27,226 bases of DNA from JAUVXJ01 sp964577995 (GTDB lineage Bacteria; Chloroflexota; Anaerolineae; UBA7937; B3-Chlor). This document shows positions 22,843-27,226 of this stretch, in pieces (the first letter of the stretch is position 1; each line of letters starts with the position of its first letter). Both the position numbers and the translations under genes were made by a program. The notes beneath the pieces are model-generated. The model was not told the DNA's origin. It saw only the letters and a list, made by a program, of their open reading frames with translations, and ran no database searches. The stretch lies in contig CAZOBP010000022.1 of NCBI GenBank assembly GCA_964577995.1, forward strand, positions 1 through 27,226, in the 5' to 3' direction.

Positions 22843-23513
22843 GGATAGACCTCCACGTCCACACGGCGTGCTCCGAGGACTGCTGGGTTCCCCTGGAAGC
22901 TGTCATCGAGGCGGTGCTGGACAGCTCCGTGGACTCCATCGCCGTCATCGACCACAACGAGATAGATGGAGCTCTACAACTGGCGGCCGAGGCACCTTTT
23001 CCCGTCATCGTGGGCGAGGAGATAGGGTCACAGCAAGGAGAGATAGCGGGCCTTTTTCTCTCGGAGTGGATCCCACCAGGTCTTTCCGCACGGGAGACGA
23101 TAGACCGCATCAAAGACCAAGGAGGCCTGGTCTACGTCCCACACCCTCTTGCGCGCGACGTGCCCACCGCTCTCGGTCGCAAGAACCTCGAAGCTATTAT
23201 CGACCGTGTGGACATCCTGGAGGGCTTCAACGCCAGGATTCTGCGCCATAGGGACAACCTGGCCGCACAGGAGGTAGCCCGCCAGCACAACATCCCGGTG
23301 GCCGCCGGCAGCGACGCCCACTTCGCCAGGGAGATCGGTCGGGCTGGGGTGGAACTCGATCCCTTCATCGGCCCGGCGGAGTTCTTGGAGAACCTCCGTG
23401 GTGGCACCATCTTCGGGCGCCGCACCCCTTACCTCTACAGCCTGGTCACCTGTGGCCTGTGGTACGTGGATAAGGCCAAGGACATCATCTCGAGGTTCAC
23501 GCGCCAGACCTAG
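22815..23513 (+). CDS. PHP-domain metal-dependent phosphoesterase
   Basis: The 232-residue protein has the PHP metal motifs in order: DLHVHT (residues 12-17), AVIDHNEIDGAL, VGEEIGS, VPHPL and GSDAH. These ligate a trinuclear metal centre in hydrolases such as RNase AM (YciV) and histidinol-phosphate phosphatase. The size and the GSDAH.A..IG pattern fit the COG0613 branch; I do not see features that specifically mark histidinol phosphatase. The start overlaps the preceding HAD gene by 28 bases. It ends the hisS-HAD-HAD-PHP run and is followed by a 184-base spacer holding a new promoter. Confidence 0.9.
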   Translation: MERRGPQRLRIDLHVHTACSEDCWVPLEAVIEAVLDSSVDSIAVIDHNEIDGALQLAAEAPFPVIVGEEIGSQQGEIAGLFLSEWIPPGLSARETIDRIKDQGGLVYVPHPLARDVPTALGRKNLEAIIDRVDILEGFNARILRHRDNLAAQEVARQHNIPVAAGSDAHFAREIGRAGVELDPFIGPAEFLENLRGGTIFGRRTPYLYSLVTCGLWYVDKAKDIISRFTRQT

Positions 23514-23627
23514 CCGTACTTGGCCTAGGAGGTCACCTCGCAGCGCCTCATCAAGGTAGCGCACTGCCTCACCGCGCCACGGCTACCTCCAAATGCCCGA
23601 GCGTTCGATGTCAGCCCCGGTCCACGT

Positions 23628-23656
23628 TTGACTTTGCCCACCCCGACCACTATAAT
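23628..23656 (+). promoter_or_regulatory. Sigma70-like promoter of the HEAT-repeat gene
   Basis: TTGACT (23628-23633), a 17-base spacer and a perfect TATAAT (23651-23656) lie 42 bases before the start codon. The leader of about 35 bases has no Shine-Dalgarno-like sequence before the ATG. Confidence 0.82.
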
Positions 23657-23697
23657 CAAGCTACAAACCCGCTTAGCTGTGGTATATTCTCGACGAC

Positions 23698-24630
23698 ATG
23701 GATCTTCAACGAACGTTGGACCACATCAGCGACGAGAGCGAAGCGCTCTCGCACTCTCGGCTCTATATGCTCTCCGGGCTCGGCCGTGAAGAGATGGAAC
23801 TCTTCTCAGAGCATTGGGCGCTCTTGAGCAGCGCGCGGCGACGCGACGTCGTTACTGACCTGGTCGAGATCGCCGAAGCCAACGTCACAGTCGATTTCAA
23901 CAGCATCTTCCGCATAGGATTGCGGGACGAGTACGCCGAGGTACGCGCCTACGCCATCGATGGTTTGTGGGAAGACCGAGACCCTGGCCTGATGGATGTC
24001 CTTCTCGATCTGCTGTCCGCGGACCCGTCCATCATCGTCCGGGCAGCGGCGGCCACCGGCTTGGGCCGCTTCGTGTTAATGGCCGAGCTCGACGAGCTAG
24101 AAGAGGAACTCGGTAGAAGCGTCGTGCAGGCTCTCTGGGAAGTGATCGACGACGCCGAAGAGGCGCTGGAGACGCGAAGGCGCGCCGTGGAAGCGATCAG
24201 CTATGCCGGCGACGAGAGTGTGCGGCAGTTGATCGAGGCAGCCTATCTTCATCCAGATGAGAAGATGCGCGTCAGCGCCATCTTCTCCATGGGGAGGAGT
24301 GCCGATTCCGTATGGGGCAAGACCGTCATCGCGGAGCTGAGGAGTGGCAATCCCGAGATGCGGTTCGAAGCAGCCCGGGCCTGCGGCGAACTGGAGTTGA
24401 AGGAAGCAGTTCCCGCGTTGATACGCCTGATCGCCGATCCCGACAGGGAGGTGCAGCAGGCAAGCATCTACGCCTTGGGGAAGATAGGCGGCGGCGAGGC
24501 GCGTCGCGCGCTCCGACTGTGCTGCGAAAGCGAAGATGAAGTCATCGCGGCGGCCGGAGAGGAAGCTCTCAGCGAACTGGAACTCACAACCGGGTTGTTC
24601 GACTCGCTGCTGGACATAGAACCCGAGTAG
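23698..24630 (+). CDS. HEAT-repeat protein
   Basis: The 310-residue acidic protein is made of paired helices of the HEAT/PBS-lyase type. Examples are EVRAYAIDGLWEDRDPGLMDVLLDLLSADPSIIVRAAAATGLGRF, TRRRAVEAISYAGDESVRQLIEAAY, MRFEAARACGELELKEAVPALIRLIADPDREVQQASIYALGKIGGGEA and a final one near residue 280. Such repeats form a curved scaffold for protein or nucleic acid binding. No catalytic motif, signal peptide or membrane segment is present. The start at MDLQRTLDHI lies 42 bases after the promoter. The AEC-family gene follows after 12 bases, so the two may share a transcript. Confidence 0.85.
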   Translation: MDLQRTLDHISDESEALSHSRLYMLSGLGREEMELFSEHWALLSSARRRDVVTDLVEIAEANVTVDFNSIFRIGLRDEYAEVRAYAIDGLWEDRDPGLMDVLLDLLSADPSIIVRAAAATGLGRFVLMAELDELEEELGRSVVQALWEVIDDAEEALETRRRAVEAISYAGDESVRQLIEAAYLHPDEKMRVSAIFSMGRSADSVWGKTVIAELRSGNPEMRFEAARACGELELKEAVPALIRLIADPDREVQQASIYALGKIGGGEARRALRLCCESEDEVIAAAGEEALSELELTTGLFDSLLDIEPE

Positions 24631-24642
24631 CGGGGTGCGAAG

Positions 24643-25548
24643 GTGATCCTGCTATCCGTACTCGTCAATATCGTACTCCCTGTGTTTCTCATCATCGGTG
24701 CCGGATTCGTCACGGCCCGCCTGAAGTCCCTGGACGCCCAAACCCTATCCCGTGTCTCTCTGTACGTCCTGGGTCCGGCCCTGGTCTTCTCCAAGCTCGT
24801 TGAGACTACGGTGACCGGGGCTGACCTCGCCCAGACCGTCATCTTCACCGTTCTGGGCACTGTTCTTGTGCTCGCACTGTCCTGGGCCGTCGCCAGGCTC
24901 TTGCGCCTTGACCAGTCAACAGAGAGTGCCTTCATGCTCAGTTGTACCTTCGTCAACTCCGGCAACTATGGCCTGCCGCTCGTCCTTTTCGCCTTTGGTC
25001 AACCAGGGCTGGAACGGGCACTGATCTACTTCGTAGCCAGCGCCTTCATGGTCAACACACTGGCCGTGTTCGTCGCCTCGAGAGGCAAAGCCAGAGTCAC
25101 CACCTCGTTCCTCAACATCTTCAGAGTACCCATGATCTACGCCATCGCCGCCGCCTTCGTTGTCAAGGCCAGCGGCTTTGTCGTGCCCGACTTCGTCTTC
25201 AAGCCGCTCGAGATGGTAGGCGAAGCTGCCATACCGGTGATGTTGCTCCTGGTAGGGCTCCAGCTAGCCAGGAGCACGGCGAAGAGGCGGGTCGGACTGA
25301 TCTGCACCGCCACCCTGGTCAGACTTGTGGGTGGAGCCGTAGTGGGCATCGTGCTCGCCTCTGTGCTGGGTTTGTCGAGCGTCACCAGACAGGCGTGCAT
25401 CGTCGAACATAGCACTCCCACAGGCGTGATGACCAGCATCCTGGCCATGGAGTTTGGCAGCGAGCCCGAGTTCGTCACCGGGGTCATCTTCGCATCCACG
25501 CTGGCTAGCATCGCCACCATGACCCTGCTGGTGGCCTCAATGGGCTAG
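24643..25548 (+). CDS. AEC-family transporter (auxin efflux carrier-like permease)
   Basis: The 301-residue hydrophobic protein has about ten membrane segments. It begins with LLSVLVNIVLPVFLIIGAGFV and carries the SCTFVNSGNYGLPLVLFAFG stretch, which is the conserved 'NxGxxGLP' motif of the AEC family (PF03547). IYFVASAFMVNTLAVF and MLLLVGLQLARS follow. Bacterial members move malate, malonate or other organic acids. The substrate here is unknown. A GTG start is used, with a weak GGGG site upstream. Confidence 0.9.
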   Translation: MILLSVLVNIVLPVFLIIGAGFVTARLKSLDAQTLSRVSLYVLGPALVFSKLVETTVTGADLAQTVIFTVLGTVLVLALSWAVARLLRLDQSTESAFMLSCTFVNSGNYGLPLVLFAFGQPGLERALIYFVASAFMVNTLAVFVASRGKARVTTSFLNIFRVPMIYAIAAAFVVKASGFVVPDFVFKPLEMVGEAAIPVMLLLVGLQLARSTAKRRVGLICTATLVRLVGGAVVGIVLASVLGLSSVTRQACIVEHSTPTGVMTSILAMEFGSEPEFVTGVIFASTLASIATMTLLVASMG

Positions 25549-25586
25549 ACGCTGTAAAACGCCGCTGATTGGACGGGTGATGCGCA

Positions 25587-26132
25587 ATGCACGAATGTGA
25601 GAAAACGGTCTTCTTCGATGTGGAGACTCAAAGGACCTTCGACGAGGTCGGCGGCCGGCATAACCTGCATCAACTGGGGTTGGCTGCGGCTGTCACCTAT
25701 GACAGCTCCACGGGGGAGTACCGCAGCTACACAGAGGACCAAGCTCAAGCGCTCGTGGATGAGCTCGCCAGCGCCGATCTGGTGGTGGGATTCAACGTCT
25801 TGAGTTTCGACTACGAGGTGTTGAGACCATACACCGACTACCCGCTGCACACGCTGCCCACGGTGGACATGCTCCAGGACATCCACAGAGAACTGGGGTT
25901 CCGCCTGCCTCTGCAAGCGCTGGCGGAGGCAACGCTAGGTGTCGGCAAGTCTGCAGATGGCTTACAGTCGGTGCGCTGGTATCGGCAAGGCGAGCTCGAC
26001 AAGGTGATCGAATACTGTGAGCGCGACGTGGAGATCACCCGCCTGCTCTACGAGCATGGCCGGGAACAAGGTCACCTCCTCTACTGGGACCGCCAGGGCC
26101 GGATGCAGAAGGTGTACGTCAACTGGTCGTGA
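25587..26132 (+). CDS. RNase H-like / DEDD exonuclease-fold protein (YprB-like)
   Basis: The 181-residue protein has acidic residues in the DEDD layout: FFDVET near residue 10, GFNVLSFDYEVL around 70, and YCERDVEITRLLYEHG near 145. This matches the RNase_H_2/YprB-type family (PF13482), stand-alone relatives of the DnaQ-like nucleases. It is cytoplasmic and probably acts on nucleic acid, although the substrate is unknown. The ribosome site is poor. It lies between the AEC transporter and the radical SAM gene, 38 bases after the former. Confidence 0.82.
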   Translation: MHECEKTVFFDVETQRTFDEVGGRHNLHQLGLAAAVTYDSSTGEYRSYTEDQAQALVDELASADLVVGFNVLSFDYEVLRPYTDYPLHTLPTVDMLQDIHRELGFRLPLQALAEATLGVGKSADGLQSVRWYRQGELDKVIEYCERDVEITRLLYEHGREQGHLLYWDRQGRMQKVYVNWS

Positions 26133-26178
26133 CGCGTCTTGGTCCAGACCCTTCACAATCGCCAAGGCCCTGCTAGTC

Positions 26179-26187
26179 TGCTATAAT
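26179..26187 (+). promoter_or_regulatory. Extended -10 promoter before the radical SAM gene
   Basis: TGCTATAAT is a perfect -10 with the TGn extension; no -35 hexamer is visible 17 bases upstream. Transcription would begin near 26194, giving a leader of only about 15 bases to the chosen ATG, or about 6 bases to the earlier ATG at 26200. Confidence 0.6.
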
Positions 26188-26208
26188 AGCCCAGGTGCGA
26201 TGCGCCTT

Positions 26209-27153
26209 ATGTCAGAATTCGAAGCAGCGTATCTCAAAGTGCTGCGCACAGGCGAACTTGAGCGTCGCGTCGAGGAGGCCCGCGGCATGCTTGAGGAGTG
26301 CCGCCTGTGCGGGAGGGAATGCCGCGTCAACCGGCTGGAAAGCTTCAAGGGCGCTGCCTGTCGCACGGGACGCAAGGCGGTGGTCTCCAGCTTCAATGCG
26401 CACTTTGGCGAGGAGGACCCCCTCGTAGGTGAGCACGGCTCGGGGACCATCTTCTTCACAAACTGCAATCTGCACTGCCAGTATTGCCAGAACTATGAGA
26501 TCAGCCAGATGGGAGAGGGCAGGGAGGTCGAGCCCGAGGAGTTGGCCGCCATGATGCTCCACCTCCAGGGGCGGGGCTGTCACAACGTCAACTTCGTCAG
26601 CCCCACTCACGTCGTGCCACAGATCCTGGAGGCACTGCTCATCGCGGCAGAGAAGGGACTGACCGTGCCGCTGGTCCACAACACTGGCGGCTACGACAGT
26701 CTTGAGGCCTTGCGCCTCCTGGACGGTATCGTTGATATCTACATGCCCGACATGAAATACGCAGACGAGGAGACAGGTCGCAAGTACTCCAAAGTCAAGC
26801 AGTATCCCCAGGTGAACCAGGCGGCGGTGAAGGAGATGCACCGGCAGGTAGGAGATCTGATGATGGACGAGCGGGGGATAGCCCAGCGAGGGCTGCTGGT
26901 TCGTCATCTGGTTCTCCCCCATGGCCTGGCCGGGACAGGAGAGATAGTCAGATTCCTGTCCCAGGAGGTGTCGCTCAACAGCTATCTCAACGTCATGTCG
27001 CAGTACCGGCCCACCTACAAGGCCCATGAATACATGGAGATCGACCGTCCTCCCAGCGCGGAAGAACTTCAGGAAGCGGTGGATCTTGCTCGCGAAGCTG
27101 GCCTCCACCGTCTGGACGAGAGAAGACAGCGCTTGCTCTGGCTGCTCAGATAG
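26209..27153 (+). CDS. PflX-like radical SAM protein (COG1313)
   Basis: The 314-residue protein opens with a Cys cluster (CRLC...C, then ACRTG) that may bind a second metal site. The radical SAM motif follows as CNLHCQYC (CxxxCxxC) in GTIFFTNCNLHCQYCQNYEISQMG. NFVSPTHVVPQILEAL and LPLVHNTGGYDS-like segments follow in the TIM-barrel. It matches COG1313 (PflX), close to pyruvate-formate-lyase activases, but no glycyl-radical partner is in the window and the role is unknown. The start at 26209 (MSEFEAAYL) is preferred, with AGGTG 11 bases upstream; the ATG at 26200 is an alternative. The frame is open further upstream, but that is antisense-like and overlaps the previous gene. Confidence 0.9.
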   Translation: MSEFEAAYLKVLRTGELERRVEEARGMLEECRLCGRECRVNRLESFKGAACRTGRKAVVSSFNAHFGEEDPLVGEHGSGTIFFTNCNLHCQYCQNYEISQMGEGREVEPEELAAMMLHLQGRGCHNVNFVSPTHVVPQILEALLIAAEKGLTVPLVHNTGGYDSLEALRLLDGIVDIYMPDMKYADEETGRKYSKVKQYPQVNQAAVKEMHRQVGDLMMDERGIAQRGLLVRHLVLPHGLAGTGEIVRFLSQEVSLNSYLNVMSQYRPTYKAHEYMEIDRPPSAEELQEAVDLAREAGLHRLDERRQRLLWLLR

Positions 27154-27161
27154 GGGAAAAC

Positions 27162-27226
27162 ATGCCTGCGCTTGCGCGCCTGTCTGCCACAGTGTTCGGA
27201 AGAGTGCATGGGGTTTTCTTCCGCGA
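27162..27226 (+). CDS. Acylphosphatase, 5' end (partial)
   Basis: An ATG after AGGGGA, 8 bases behind the radical SAM stop, opens a frame that runs off the right edge after 21 complete residues. Its last part is ATVFGRVHGVFFR. The GRVxGVxFR pattern is the N-terminal signature of acylphosphatases, with the catalytic Arg at the end. These small cytoplasmic enzymes hydrolyse acyl phosphates. Only the start is visible, but the motif is distinctive. Confidence 0.85.
   Translation, partial: MPALARLSATVFGRVHGVFFR

Noticed and set aside
1..27226. CRISPR arrays, insertion sequences, integrases, phage genes, ribosomal RNA
   Set aside because: No regularly spaced repeats, transposase-like products or rRNA-like blocks were seen on either strand.

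Overview
The window is high-GC bacterial DNA with short spacers and mostly same-strand operons. A C-terminal PEP-CTERM-like sorting tail, a COG2229-type small GTPase with a Roadblock partner, a DUF4388 protein, a V4R protein and palindromic intergenic repeats together suggest a Chloroflexota (Anaerolineae-like) genome. That placement is inference from gene content only. No insertion sequence, phage gene, integrase or CRISPR array was seen.

Layout. Position 2-358 is the 3' end of a surface protein gene. Positions 4230 down to 378 (minus strand) form a thiamine operon: sigma70-like promoter, TPP riboswitch, thiN, a small MTH1187/YkoF-type thiamine-binding protein, and an ABC importer (permease, lipoprotein, ATPase). 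Positions 7295 down to about 4187 (minus) form a second operon: DUF4388 protein, small GTPase, Roadblock/LC7 protein and V4R protein. It looks like an intracellular signalling or polarity module. The last reading frame runs into a palindromic repeat and the promoter of the thiamine operon. Positions 7273-7955 are a gene-free stretch with two strong palindromes. From 7956 rightward come E1 alpha and beta subunits of a TPP-dependent 2-oxoacid (or acetoin) dehydrogenase, an M3-like metallopeptidase and a beta-CASP metallo-beta-lactamase RNase. A minus-strand pair (methyltransferase, nitroreductase) occupies 14351-12976.

Positions 14442-23513 form a histidine-centred block on the plus strand: hutU, hutI, a DUF6125/ATC-hydrolase-like gene, tRNA-His with its own promoter and terminator, hutH, and hisS. 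hisS is coupled to two HAD-family genes and a PHP phosphoesterase. Histidine breakdown to formiminoglutamate, the histidine tRNA and its synthetase therefore lie side by side. The enzyme that consumes formiminoglutamate is not in the window.

Positions 23628-27226 hold a HEAT-repeat protein, an AEC-family transporter, a DEDD/RNase H-like nuclease, a PflX-like radical SAM protein (COG1313) and the first codons of an acylphosphatase. Well-formed promoters (two hexamers 17 bp apart) were found by eye at five places: the thiamine operon, the DUF4388 operon, the E1 operon, tRNA-His and the HEAT gene.
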